From NCBI GenBank assembly GCA_900184925.1, contig FXYJ02000006.1, positions 186,001-250,000 on the forward strand: 64,000 nucleotides of DNA. The letters are read 5' to 3'. How positions within the stretch are numbered: the first letter of the stretch is position 1; every line of letters starts with the position of its first letter. Under the pieces are notes generated by a model. It saw nothing but the letters and a program-made list of their open reading frames with translations. It did not search any database and had not been told where the DNA came from. Both the position numbers and the translations under genes were made by a program. Positions 25,923 through 36,996 of this stretch are shown piece by piece. The stretch comes from Ruminococcaceae bacterium HV4-5-B5C (lineage in GTDB: Bacteria; Bacillota; Clostridia; Oscillospirales; Acutalibacteraceae).

Positions 25923-27707
25923 TTACAGAATCATTATAGCATCTCCAGCGCCAAAGGGAAACCGCTTTCGCGGTCTGCCGGGGAGGTATGCGGGGGCTGC
26001 TGCGTCTTCCCCGCGCAGCGAAAACCACCCGATTTCCTCCCGCAGGCGGGCGGCCTGAACGGAGAGGGTTCCGCTTGCAGCGGCGCTCTCTTCGGCGGCG
26101 GCCGAATTCGACCGGATTACTTCGGAAATACGCTCGATATCCGCGGTGATTCCGGCGACCGCGGCGGTTTGCGCTTCCGACGTTTCGCGGAGTTGTACGA
26201 CGGAAGCGTCGATGCTGTGGATTCGCTCGGCAATGCCGCCGAATGTTTCCGCAGTTTCCCGGGCCAGCGAGATTCCCACGTTCACCTTTTCAGAGGAATT
26301 CAGGATCAGGCGGGAAGTCTGTGCGGCCGCACCGGCGGATTTTTCCGCGAGACTGCGGACTTCGTCTGCCACGACGGAAAATCCGCGCCCGGCAGCGCCC
26401 GCCCTTGCCGCTTCGACCGATGCGTTGAGGGCCAGAATGCCGGTCTGGAATGCGATTCCGTCAATCACCCGGATGATCTTTCCGATTTCCACGGAAGAGG
26501 CGGCAATGTCGTCCATGGCGCCGAGCATCTGTTCCGCCTGTCTGCTGCCGGACTCCGCTTCTTTCGCGGCGGAACCCATTTCCCGCGCAATGCCCGCAAT
26601 GCTTTCCGCGTCCTGTCGGGTTGCGGCGGAGACGCCTGAAACGGCGGTGGAAATCTGTTCCGCCGCCGCGGCCTGTTCCGAGGACCCGCGTGCAAGCTCC
26701 ATGGAACCGGCGGAAATCTGTGCGGAGCCGTCGGCAACCTGCCCGGCGGAGTCGCGCACGTCGCGGAAAACGCGGTTCAGGTCGGTGAGCGTGCGGTTTA
26801 CCGCTTCCGAGATCGGTCGGAAATCGCCCGAAAATTCCGGAAGAGGTTCGCTTCCGCAGTTTCCCTGCGCCATTTCCGTCAAAACACGGGAGACCGACGC
26901 CACAAGCTCCTGCAGCATCCCGAAGAAGCTGTTCATCGACCCCGCGAGCCTGCCGATCTCGTTGCCGGACTCGTACCGGCAGCGTGTGCTCAGGTCGCCC
27001 GCAGCCATTTCACCCGCGCAGGCGGCAAGCTTCTCAAGAGGGCGGCTGATGCCGTTGGCGACGGCAAGACCGAGGAGGACGGAGAAGGCGATGCCGGCGG
27101 CCGCGATTGCCGCCGCTGCATAAAAAAACGCCGTTTCCCGCGAACGGTTGGCGAGAACGGCGCTTTGAGACGTCTTCAGAAGCTGGGCCATATAATCCGA
27201 ATAGGTCTGGGTGATTTTTTTCTGGACGGGAAGAGAAGCCTCAAGAAGCTGCTGCGTCTTCTCCGTGTGTTCGTTTTTAACGTTATAAATGGCCTCGTTA
27301 AGCAGAGGCATATATTCTTTCTCATAGCTCGTTTTGGCGTCCCTGATTTTTTTCAGCCAGACGCTGTCGGGAGCAATCGCCTCCATGCGGGCCTCGCTTG
27401 CGCGGTACTGCCTGTCGTACTGCGCAATCTTCTCCTGAGCGCGCACGCAGATCATTCCGTCGGTGTCCCCCGAGCTTTCGAGTACGGCATGGGAGACCTG
27501 CGACTGCAGGTTCGAAATTTCTGTAATTGCGTCCGACACGGAAGGAACGGTCACGAGGAAGGACTGCTGCATTTCTTCCGTGTGGCCCGCATTCCAGAGG
27601 CCGTAAAACCCGAGGCCTGCAAGAAGGAGAGATACGGCGGAAGATGCCAGAAATCCTGCCAGAAGGGTCTGCCTGATGCTCACGTTCTTTCGTTTTTTCA
27701 CGTTCAC
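25923..27707 (-). CDS. Methyl-accepting chemotaxis protein
   Basis: A 594-residue chemoreceptor. It has an N-terminal helix (about residues 14-36), a four-helix-bundle-like ligand domain to about 185, a second helix (about 190-213), a HAMP domain ([25 protein letters not shown]) and a long signalling domain with the hairpin tip [43 protein letters not shown]. The C-terminus has no CheR-tethering pentapeptide. The GTG at 27707 follows AAAAGGTG. The leader carries nested inverted repeats (27714-27796). Confidence 0.95.
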   Translation of the reverse strand: MNVKKRKNVSIRQTLLAGFLASSAVSLLLAGLGFYGLWNAGHTEEMQQSFLVTVPSVSDAITEISNLQSQVSHAVLESSGDTDGMICVRAQEKIAQYDRQYRASEARMEAIAPDSVWLKKIRDAKTSYEKEYMPLLNEAIYNVKNEHTEKTQQLLEASLPVQKKITQTYSDYMAQLLKTSQSAVLANRSRETAFFYAAAAIAAAGIAFSVLLGLAVANGISRPLEKLAACAGEMAAGDLSTRCRYESGNEIGRLAGSMNSFFGMLQELVASVSRVLTEMAQGNCGSEPLPEFSGDFRPISEAVNRTLTDLNRVFRDVRDSAGQVADGSAQISAGSMELARGSSEQAAAAEQISTAVSGVSAATRQDAESIAGIAREMGSAAKEAESGSRQAEQMLGAMDDIAASSVEIGKIIRVIDGIAFQTGILALNASVEAARAGAAGRGFSVVADEVRSLAEKSAGAAAQTSRLILNSSEKVNVGISLARETAETFGGIAERIHSIDASVVQLRETSEAQTAAVAGITADIERISEVIRSNSAAAEESAAASGTLSVQAARLREEIGWFSLRGEDAAAPAYLPGRPRKRFPFGAGDAIMIL

Positions 27708-27713
27708 TACACC

Positions 27714-27796
27714 TTTTCTCAGTATTCGGAAACACGGCCCCCTATGTGGATTTCCTGCAAAAAGGGGGCCAGTACCAGTAAAGCATACTGAGAAAA
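27714..27796 (-). repeat. Nested inverted repeats in the chemoreceptor promoter/leader
   Basis: The 12-bp arms TTTTCTCAGTAT (27714-27725) and ATACTGAGAAAA (27785-27796) are perfect inverted copies. Inside them GGCCCCC (27736-27742) and GGGGGCC (27764-27770) form a second dyad with nearly the same centre. The distal outer arm lies in the promoter spacer and the proximal arm abuts the ribosome-binding site. The inner dyad would fold at the very 5' end of the mRNA. Confidence 0.7.
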
Positions 27797-27804
27797 CGTG
27801 TCAA
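27777..27804 (-). promoter_or_regulatory. Sigma-A type promoter of the chemoreceptor
   Basis: On the minus strand a perfect TTGACA -35 (27799-27804), a 16-bp spacer and a TTTACT -10 (27777-27782) preceded by TGC. There is no sigma-28 motif here. Confidence 0.6.
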
Positions 27805-27844
27805 GACGACTTTGGTAAAATCTGTGTATCGGGAAGGTATGCCG

Positions 27845-31045
<3,201 letters not shown>

Positions 31046-31266
31046 TCATAAGCTACCACAAAACCGGAGCGAAAGCAAGAAGAGGCGGTGCAAACGCCCC
31101 GAATTCCGGGTGTGAAGAGCTCCTGAGCATATCTTTCTTTGGAATGTTCCACCTTATGCAGCAGACGCCCCGGGCATCGTCCGCAAAACTCTTCTGCACG
31201 CAGTGAACCGCTCAGAAGCGGTCCGTCCGCCGTACGCAGGCATAGTGCCCGCATGCCATTCGCTGT

Positions 31267-31294
31267 ACTAATTTATTCCCGCTCCGCATACGTA
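31267..31294 (+). promoter_or_regulatory. Possible sigma-E promoter of spoIIID
   Basis: CATACGTA (31287-31294) resembles the sigma-E -10 CATACANT, and ACTAATT 13 bp upstream loosely fits the sigma-E -35. It lies just ahead of the spoIIID ribosome site, and spoIIID is a sigma-E gene in Bacillus. The match is partial. Confidence 0.4.
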
Positions 31295-31326
31295 TTTAGC
31301 AATCGGAACGTTTGGAGGGTGGGGCA

Positions 31327-31605
31327 GTGAAAGGCATCGTAGAGGAGCGCGCCGTGGAGCTTGGCGAGTATATTGTCGAGCACAGGGCGACCGTGCGCGC
31401 GGCCGCCGGAAAGTTCGGGGTAAGCAAGAGCACCGTACATAAGGACGTGGCGCAGAGGCTGAAATACATCGACCCCCAGCTTTACCGCAAAGTGAAAGCC
31501 GTCCTGGATTACAATAAAGCGCAGCGCCATATCCGCGGCGGAATCGCGACCAGGATGAAATATAAAAAATGCGCCGACGCCCGCGCGGCGCGTCCGGCGG
31601 ACTGA
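31327..31605 (+). CDS. spoIIID: Sporulation transcription factor SpoIIID
   Basis: A protein of about 92 residues, nearly identical in pattern to known SpoIIID. The helix-turn-helix ATVRAAAGKFGVSKSTVHKDV (residues about 23-43) is followed by the basic C-terminal helix VLDYNKAQRHIRGGIATRMKYK. SpoIIID activates and represses mother-cell genes after engulfment. GTG at 31327 follows GGAGGGTGGGG. A TTG at 31312 is also in frame. It stands alone between beta-galactosidase and the phasin-like gene. A GC hairpin with TTTTT (31587-31622) overlaps its end and probably terminates it. Confidence 0.95.
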   Translation: MKGIVEERAVELGEYIVEHRATVRAAAGKFGVSKSTVHKDVAQRLKYIDPQLYRKVKAVLDYNKAQRHIRGGIATRMKYKKCADARAARPAD

Positions 31606-31622
31606 CAGCCGCGCGCCTTTTT
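31587..31622 (+). terminator. Probable terminator overlapping the end of spoIIID
   Basis: GGCGCG (31587-31592) can pair with CGCGCC (31612-31617), with an inner GCGG/CCGC pairing, followed by TTTTT. The stop codon lies inside the loop. Confidence 0.5.
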
Positions 31623-31764
31623 GAACGGAAAGCTCTGGCCGGGTCCATCCCCGGGAGCATACGCCGGCAGACGTTTCTGCCAAGCGGACGAATCCGGGCG
31701 CGGAGCGCGGGTCCGCCCGCTTCCGCTGCTTTTCAGCGGGTTGACGCGGAAATTTTCGCTTCTC

Positions 31765-31793
31765 TTGATTTTTTTTCACCGGCTGAGTAGAAT
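31765..31793 (+). promoter_or_regulatory. Sigma-A type promoter of the phasin-like/ubiB operon
   Basis: TTGATT (31765-31770), 17-bp spacer, TAGAAT (31788-31793), 37 bases before the start codon. Confidence 0.65.
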
Positions 31794-31829
31794 ATAGGCG
31801 GAAATCTATTTTTACAGGAGGCGTGCAGT

Positions 31830-32165
31830 ATGATGAGCGAAGAGGTTAAAAAGATTTTTCTCGCGGGGCTGGGAGCCGCCGCTGTTACGGCTGAAAAGTC
31901 AAAGCAGATCGTAGACGAGCTGGTGAAAAAGGGCGAGCTGACGATCGAACAGGGTAAAAACCTGAACGAAGAGCTGAAGCACAATGTTTCAGAAAAGGTC
32001 AAAGAGCACGTCACCGTGAACGTGACGCGCTCCTGCGACGCGCAGAGTGTTGCGGATGCAGTCGCGAAAATGAGCCCGGAAGAGCTTGCAAAGGTCAAGG
32101 AAGAGATTTCGCGCAGAGAAAGCGCCGACGCGCAGGCCGGGGCTCCGGAAGATGCCGGAAAATAA
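31830..32165 (+). CDS. Phasin-like small helical protein
   Basis: A 111-residue protein with an N-terminal amphipathic helix containing GLGAAAVTAEKSKQIVDELVKKGELT, which is typical of the phasin/PHA-regulator-like family of clostridia, followed by charged helices and an Ala/Glu-rich tail. AGGAGG lies eight bases before the ATG. Its end overlaps the UbiB-family gene by 14 bases, a pairing I have often seen in clostridia. No PHA synthase is in the window, so a lipid- or membrane-surface role is more likely than polyester storage. Confidence 0.8.
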   Translation: MMSEEVKKIFLAGLGAAAVTAEKSKQIVDELVKKGELTIEQGKNLNEELKHNVSEKVKEHVTVNVTRSCDAQSVADAVAKMSPEELAKVKEEISRRESADAQAGAPEDAGK

Positions 32166-33738
32166 AACGTCGGGCAGCCGGGAACGCATGCGGGAGATCC
32201 TCGGGGTGCTGAAAAAGCACCGCGCGGCGCGCGGAATGACGCCGGAGAAGCTCCGGATGATCCTCGAGGATCTCGGCCCGACTTTTGTGAAGTTCGGCCA
32301 GATCATGTCCATGCGGACGGACATGCTGCCCCGCAGCTACTGCGAGGAGCTGAGCCGTCTGCGCATGGACGTGCGCCCTCTGAGCTTTGAAGAGGCATCG
32401 GACGAGGTGGAACGGGCGCTCGGGCGACCGCTCGGAGAGCTGTTCGCACGCTTTGACCGCAAGCCGATCGGCTCCGCTTCCATTGCACAGGTGCATTACG
32501 CCGAGCTGAAAAGCGGGGAGCGCGTCGTCGTCAAGATCCGCCGCCCCGGCATCCGGGACGTGATGGAGCGCGACACCGCGCTTCTGCACCGCGTCTCCGG
32601 CCTGCTCCGTATCGCGGGCGGTACGGGCGACGCCGTCGACTTCAATCAGGTCATCGACGAGATCTGGGCCGCCGCTCTGGCAGAGATGGATTTCGGGAAA
32701 GAAGCGGCGCAGGCGGAGGAATTCGCGCGTCTCAATGCGGATGTTGCCTGCGTTGCCTGCCCGCACATCCTGCACCGGTATTCCACCGAATCCGTACTCA
32801 CGATGGAGTATGTGGACGGCTTTTCCGTCGACGAAAAGGACAGGCTCGAAGCGGCCGGCTACGACCTTCCGGAGATCGGCGAAAAGCTTGCCGAGAACTA
32901 TGTGAAGCAGATTGTGGACGACGGTTTTTTCCACGCCGATCCGCACCCGGGGAACATACGAATCCGTGACGGGAAGATTGTCTGGCTGGATATGGGCATG
33001 ATGGGTCGCCTTTCGGTGCGCGACCGCAGTCTGCTGAAAAGCGCCATCAGCGCTTCCGTACGGGGCGACGTAAACGAGCTGTGCAGTTTGCTGCTCGCTT
33101 TCTGCGACCAGAAGGGACCGGTTGACCGCCAGCGCCTTTTCACAGACATTGACGCTCTGATGAACCGCTATGAGTCGCTCGACCTCGGGAGCATGAATCT
33201 GCTCGACATCCGGAATGACCTGGTGGCCGCAGCGGAGAGAAACGGCCTCGCCATGCCGAAGGGCGTTTCCGTTCTCGGGCGCGGCCTCGTTACCATCGAG
33301 GGTGTGCTCGGCACGCTCAGTCCGGAGATCAACATGATGCAGGTCATGGTGAATCACCTTTCCAGCCGGGTCATTGAATACCTCAACCCGCAGGAAGAGA
33401 TTAAAAAAACGCTTGCCGCACTGTATCAGTCCGGCAAGCATATTCCGCAGATTCCCTCTCAGGTTTCGGAGCTCCTGAAAATGGGAATCCGCGGGCAGGT
33501 CAAAACAAATGTGGAGATTGGCACGACGGATCGGGCCGAGCGTTCTCTCGACCGCGCGGCGGGAAAAATTGCTGCGGGGCTTGCGGAGTGCGGTCTGCTG
33601 ATCGGTTCCGCAATTCTGTGCACGGCAAATCTGCCGCAGTGCCTGCCCGGCGTCACGGTTCCGGGCGCAGTCGGGTTCGGGCTCGCGGCGCTGCTCGGAG
33701 GGCGCCTCGCCTGGGAGGGCTTCCGGAGGAAGAAATAG
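32152..33738 (+). CDS. UbiB/ABC1/AarF-family atypical kinase
   Basis: A 528-residue protein-kinase-like ATPase. The KxGQ motif is in FVKFGQIMSMRTDMLP (near residue 47), the Ala-rich nucleotide loop in GSASIAQVH (near 107), the catalytic HADPHPGN near 263 and the metal Asp in VWLDMGMMG near 280. The C-terminus carries two hydrophobic helices (about 485-520). In aerobes UbiB supports ubiquinone synthesis. In an anaerobe lacking ubiquinone its role is probably lipid or isoprenoid handling, which is inference. The ATG at 32152 lies inside the preceding gene, so translation is coupled. Confidence 0.92.
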   Translation: MPENKTSGSRERMREILGVLKKHRAARGMTPEKLRMILEDLGPTFVKFGQIMSMRTDMLPRSYCEELSRLRMDVRPLSFEEASDEVERALGRPLGELFARFDRKPIGSASIAQVHYAELKSGERVVVKIRRPGIRDVMERDTALLHRVSGLLRIAGGTGDAVDFNQVIDEIWAAALAEMDFGKEAAQAEEFARLNADVACVACPHILHRYSTESVLTMEYVDGFSVDEKDRLEAAGYDLPEIGEKLAENYVKQIVDDGFFHADPHPGNIRIRDGKIVWLDMGMMGRLSVRDRSLLKSAISASVRGDVNELCSLLLAFCDQKGPVDRQRLFTDIDALMNRYESLDLGSMNLLDIRNDLVAAAERNGLAMPKGVSVLGRGLVTIEGVLGTLSPEINMMQVMVNHLSSRVIEYLNPQEEIKKTLAALYQSGKHIPQIPSQVSELLKMGIRGQVKTNVEIGTTDRAERSLDRAAGKIAAGLAECGLLIGSAILCTANLPQCLPGVTVPGAVGFGLAALLGGRLAWEGFRRKK

Positions 33739-33748
33739 AGGGCACGCG

Positions 33749-34222
33749 TTACAGGTCGGTTTTCAGCTTGCCGCTCGAGTCGAGGCAGTCGAAAATGTTG
33801 ACGCCGCGCGCTTCCACCGCCGTGGAAAAGACAATCTGCGTTTCGGTGGGCCCGAATTTCTGGAGCTGGCCAATAAATTCGTCGAGCTCCACAGTGCTGT
33901 GGTAAACAACCTTGATCAGCATGGAGTAGGTGCCGGTGACGCAGTTGCACTCCACAACGTTGGGGCATGCGCGGATAAACGGGTAAAACTCCGGCTTCTG
34001 GTTCGGCGACATCTGCAGGTTGATGAACGCCTTGATGTGGTAGCCGAGCATGTACTGGTTGACGGCGGCGTGGTATCCGCTGATCAGCCCGATTTTTTCG
34101 AGCTTTTCAATCCGGGAAGAAATGGCCGGCGAAGACAGAAAGACCTTTTTCGTGAGCGTCTTGATGGGCACGCGGGCGTTTTCCTGCAGGGCGGCAATCA
34201 GAGTGGCGTCAATTTTATCCAT
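33749..34222 (-). CDS. Lrp/AsnC-family transcriptional regulator
   Basis: A 157-residue regulator with an N-terminal winged helix (DATLIAALQENARVPIKTLTKKVFLSSPAISSRIEKLEKIGLISGY) and a RAM/ligand domain (CNCVTGTYSMLIKVVY) that forms the Lrp octamer. The ATG at 34222 has GAGGTGA six bases away, which is better than the TTG at 34228. It is converged on by ubiB from the left. Its own leader contains a strong promoter and an intrinsic terminator ahead of the gene. Effector and targets are unknown. Confidence 0.93.
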   Translation of the reverse strand: MDKIDATLIAALQENARVPIKTLTKKVFLSSPAISSRIEKLEKIGLISGYHAAVNQYMLGYHIKAFINLQMSPNQKPEFYPFIRACPNVVECNCVTGTYSMLIKVVYHSTVELDEFIGQLQKFGPTETQIVFSTAVEARGVNIFDCLDSSGKLKTDL

Positions 34223-34282
34223 TTTCAATCACCTCAGAATATTGTTCTTCTTTGTTAAACGGGGATTCGGAATTTAAAAATG

Positions 34283-34320
34283 AAAAAGGGACACACCGGT
34301 TCAAAAAACCGATATGCCTC
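34283..34320 (-). terminator. Attenuator-like terminator in the lrp leader
   Basis: Read on the minus strand, 34320-34307 pairs with 34301-34288 (14 positions with one mismatch and several G-U pairs, loop of five) and is followed at once by UUUUU. It lies between the promoter at 34350-34378 and the lrp start at 34222, so it would end transcripts before the gene unless read-through is regulated. Confidence 0.65.
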
Positions 34321-34349
34321 TTTGCATTCATTTATTAAATATTGTGAAT

Positions 34350-34378
34350 ATTATATACTCAGTTCCAAACTTTTGCAA
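34350..34378 (-). promoter_or_regulatory. Strong sigma-A type promoter upstream of lrp
   Basis: TTGCAA -35 (34373-34378), 17-bp spacer, perfect TATAAT -10 (34350-34355), in an AT-rich stretch. The rest of the roughly 480-base gap up to 34702 shows no further gene. It holds only the leader, the attenuator and a weak promoter for the next small ORF. Confidence 0.75.
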
Positions 34379-34702
34379 GAATAACTTTTCTAATTCCTGA
34401 AAACTTTTTCTCCTCGGGCATGAAAAACCACTGGATTTATATTTTAAGTTTTACGATCCCAGGCGTTCTTTTTTAAAGAAAACAGCCCTTTTCACCGTTC
34501 CCGCTCTGCACAGCCGGTCCGCGCAAGACCCGGCGCCTGCTTTCCGATGGAAGGTTTCCCGGTTTTCTGCTTCGCTTTGGAAAGGCGGAGGGGCATAAAA
34601 TTTAAACCGGAACGGAAAAACGGGAATCCCCTTTACGCTGTGCACAGAACGTGCTACCATTCCCGTATCATAAAGAAACGGAACTGAGGAGGCGCAGCGT
34701 TT

Positions 34703-34873
34703 ATGAATTATCTTCGAAACGAACTGAATTACCTGGAAAGGGAGCGCGTCAATCAGTGGCCCGACCGGATGGACCGGGCGGTAGACCGCCGCTCGGAAAA
34801 CGGAAGAGAAAAAGTCTGCCGCCCGGACCGCTTTGTTCCCGAGACGGCAAAACAGGGCCGCCGTTTCGCATAG
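34703..34873 (+). CDS. 56-residue highly charged small protein
   Basis: The ATG at 34703 follows GAGGAGG (34686-34692) by ten bases. The product, beginning MNYLRNELNYLERERVNQWP, is rich in Arg and Glu, has no membrane helix and resembles no family I know. A strong intrinsic terminator (34894-34924) begins 21 bases after the stop, and a weak promoter (TTTACG 34632-34637, 17 bp, TACCAT 34655-34660) precedes it. The ribosome site and terminator suggest a genuine small transcription unit. Confidence 0.55.
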   Translation: MNYLRNELNYLERERVNQWPDRMDRAVDRRSENGREKVCRPDRFVPETAKQGRRFA

Positions 34874-34893
34874 CCGCAGAAAGCGCATCTTTC

Positions 34894-34924
34894 AGCTCCG
34901 CCGAACAGCGGGGCTGTTTTTTTT
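34894..34924 (+). terminator. Intrinsic terminator after the 56-codon ORF
   Basis: An 8-bp stem AGCTCCGC (34894-34901) with GCGGGGCT (34908-34915), one G-U pair, then G and eight T. Confidence 0.88.
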
Positions 34925-35031
34925 GCCGGGCAGTTCGGAGGGACCGGAGAGGGGCGGATTCCCTCCTTTTTTGACTCTGCACGCATGCAGAGACAGGGGA
35001 GAACAGGTGGCAGGCCGTGCACTTTTCCTTC

Positions 35032-35060
35032 TTGCAAAGCACCGCAAAAGTGAGTATGAT
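35032..35060 (+). promoter_or_regulatory. Sigma-A type promoter of the HAD phosphatase operon
   Basis: TTGCAA (35032-35037), 17-bp spacer, TATGAT (35055-35060), about 50 bases before the TTG start. Confidence 0.65.
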
Positions 35061-35110
35061 AGGATGGGTCAGAATGAAGAAGAAACGCAATAAAACAGTC
35101 AGGTGATTTT

Positions 35111-35791
35111 TTGTACCCAGCATGTATTTTCGACCTCGATGGAACGCTGGCGAATACGCTGGAATCCATTGCTTATTTTTCAAACCGCGCACTCGAACAG
35201 TGCGGCTACTCCGCAATTCCGGTCTCCGATTATAAAACCATTGTGGGTGACGGAGCGGACATGCAGGTTCGGCGGATGCTGAACCGCACTGCGGGGAAGG
35301 ATGCGTGGACGGAAGAAGATTTTCATAAAGTACGCACGGTGTACGGCGGGCTGTATGGTTCCGACCCCACTTATCTGCTGAAAAATTACGACGGTATGCC
35401 CGAAACCATCCGCCGGCTTGAAAATGCCGGCGTCCGCACAGCGGTTCTTTCCAACAAGCCGCATGAGTGGGTCACGGCGATTGTCGGGAGACTGTTCCCG
35501 GAGGCCGCTTTCGGCGCCTGCTACGGGCAGAGACCGGGCGTGCCCCGCAAACCTGCGCCGGACGGAGCTTTGCTGATTGCGAAGGAGTTTGGGCTTTCCC
35601 CCGCGCAGATCCTCTACATCGGCGACACAAATACAGACATGAAAACGGGGCGCGCGGCGGGGATGGATACCGTCGGCGCGTTATGGGGATTCCGGACGCG
35701 CGCCGAGCTTACACAAAACGGGGCGCGGTATCTTGCGGAAAAACCCGGGCAGGTGGCGGAAATCGCCCTTGGCGGAAATACGGTGGGGTAA
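35111..35791 (+). CDS. HAD-family phosphatase, phosphoglycolate-phosphatase type
   Basis: A 226-residue HAD hydrolase with motif I FDLDGTLANT (nucleophile Asp near residue 8), an alpha-helical cap (about 18-85), motif II AVLSNKP near 112, motif III Lys in RKPAPDG near 146 and motif IV ILYIGDTNTDMKTGRAAGM near 168. This is the Gph/YcsE pattern. Start is a TTG at 35111 shortly after AGGTGA. It is followed three bases later by a membrane-protein gene. The true substrate could be phosphoglycolate, a nucleotide or a sugar phosphate. Confidence 0.9.
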   Translation: MYPACIFDLDGTLANTLESIAYFSNRALEQCGYSAIPVSDYKTIVGDGADMQVRRMLNRTAGKDAWTEEDFHKVRTVYGGLYGSDPTYLLKNYDGMPETIRRLENAGVRTAVLSNKPHEWVTAIVGRLFPEAAFGACYGQRPGVPRKPAPDGALLIAKEFGLSPAQILYIGDTNTDMKTGRAAGMDTVGALWGFRTRAELTQNGARYLAEKPGQVAEIALGGNTVG

Positions 35792-35793
35792 CA

Positions 35794-36666
35794 ATGAACA
35801 AAATTTTACACAAGCTCCGTTCCGAGCAGAAGCTCGGCCTGCGGATCATTAAAACGGGAATTGCCGTGACGGTCTGTGTTACGGCTTCCAATGTGCTGCA
35901 CCTGTCTCACCCCTACCTTGCCGTGATTGCCACGGTGCTTTCCATGGGAAAATCCGTCGATACATCGGTGCGTTCCGGGAAAAACAAAATGATCGGTGTA
36001 GTTCTCGGCTCTGCGCTCGGGTGCGGTCTCGCCATGCTCTCCGCAGGCAACGCGGGGCTGTGCGGTGTCGGCATTATCGTATTACTGTACCTGTGCCAGC
36101 TGTTTCGGCTGACGGATGCCTCCACGCTGACCTGTTTCGCATTTGCTGCCGTTATGTTCTCGGCCACAGGGCCGGAGCCGTGGAAACCGGCTGTTATGTG
36201 TGCGGAAAACGCCCTGCTCGGCATTGCCATCGCGGTCGTCGTCAACCTTCTTGTTATTCCGCCGAACTACTCCGAAGAGGTCCGGCTCGCTTACGCGGGC
36301 CTCAGGGAGAGTATGGAGAGTGCCGTACAGGACGCTGCGGAACGGAAAGACATCGAGACCAAAAAAATCGAAGTGCTTGTCGACCGCCTCGCTGCCAACG
36401 TGCGCCTTTATGTTTCGGAGGCGAAGCTCCTGCGGGGTGATGACGGCGAGGTTTTCGCTGTTTCCCGCATGGTGACTGTTTACCGGCAGCTTCTGGACGA
36501 GCTCAAAGCAATCGACGGGATGCAGCTTGCAGACCGGGAGACAGTCCCGGAGGATCTTCAAATTGTTTACGAATACCATATGGGCCGGGCGCGCAGCCTC
36601 CAGGAGAGCCTGAAACGTGCCGAAGCGCCCGAAGAAGAAACCAAAATCTCCGACAGAGGAAATTAA
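35794..36666 (+). CDS. Aromatic acid exporter (ArAE/FUSC-like) membrane protein
   Basis: A 290-residue protein. The N-terminal 155 residues contain about four to six membrane helices (GIAVTVCVTASNVLHLSHPYLAVIATVLSM; MIGVVLGSALGCGLAML; LLGIAIAVVVNLLVIPP) in the pattern of the Firmicutes ArAE_1 family. The C-terminal half is a cytoplasmic helical domain. The ATG at 35794 lies three bases after the HAD gene, so both share a transcript. Export of small aromatic or organic acids is suggested by family only. Confidence 0.82.
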   Translation: MNKILHKLRSEQKLGLRIIKTGIAVTVCVTASNVLHLSHPYLAVIATVLSMGKSVDTSVRSGKNKMIGVVLGSALGCGLAMLSAGNAGLCGVGIIVLLYLCQLFRLTDASTLTCFAFAAVMFSATGPEPWKPAVMCAENALLGIAIAVVVNLLVIPPNYSEEVRLAYAGLRESMESAVQDAAERKDIETKKIEVLVDRLAANVRLYVSEAKLLRGDDGEVFAVSRMVTVYRQLLDELKAIDGMQLADRETVPEDLQIVYEYHMGRARSLQESLKRAEAPEEETKISDRGN

Positions 36667-36692
36667 TCCCAGAACACGGCAAACGGAATGAC

Positions 36693-36730
36693 CGGCGCGC
36701 ACCGCACAGGCGGTGCGCGCCGTTTTTTTT
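36693..36730 (+). terminator. Intrinsic terminator after the HAD/ArAE operon
   Basis: A perfect 13-bp stem (36693-36705 with 36710-36722), loop ACAG, followed by eight T. Confidence 0.95.
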
Positions 36731-36732
36731 CC

Positions 36733-36761
36733 TTGACATCTTCCCTTCGGTGCTATATGGT
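36733..36761 (+). promoter_or_regulatory. Strong sigma-A promoter of the FemABX gene
   Basis: Perfect TTGACA (36733-36738), 17-bp spacer, TATGGT (36756-36761), starting only three bases after the preceding terminator T-run. Confidence 0.75.
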
Positions 36762-36996
36762 TTAATTAAATTAGAAATTGATGAGAAAATAGAGAAGCAG
36801 GGAATGAATGCCGCTTGGAAAACGGGCAGACTGCTGTTTCTGTTTTCTGCCTGCAATTGTGCAGAAAAGCTGTATAACTTCCGCAAGAAAAGCAACAACA
36901 TTTACAGAGAGACGTCCTTTTTCCGTATTGTGATCGGTGACGGATGCAGAAATTTTGTCTGCATCTGATTTAGCTGTTTTCTGGGGAGGAAATGCT
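36762..36996 (+). promoter_or_regulatory. Long structured leader of the FemABX gene
   Basis: About 230 bases lie between promoter and start codon. They contain a perfect 8-bp hairpin (GATGCAGA 36943-36950 with TCTGCATC 36958-36965) close to the ribosome site and further short dyads (AGCAG/CTGCT, GGCAGA/TCTGCC) upstream. An open frame across it has no ribosome site. No known riboswitch or T-box signature was found. Confidence 0.4.

Noticed and set aside
36750..36968. 72-codon frame in the FemABX leader
   Set aside because: It starts within the promoter -10 region, has no ribosome site and no recognisable composition.
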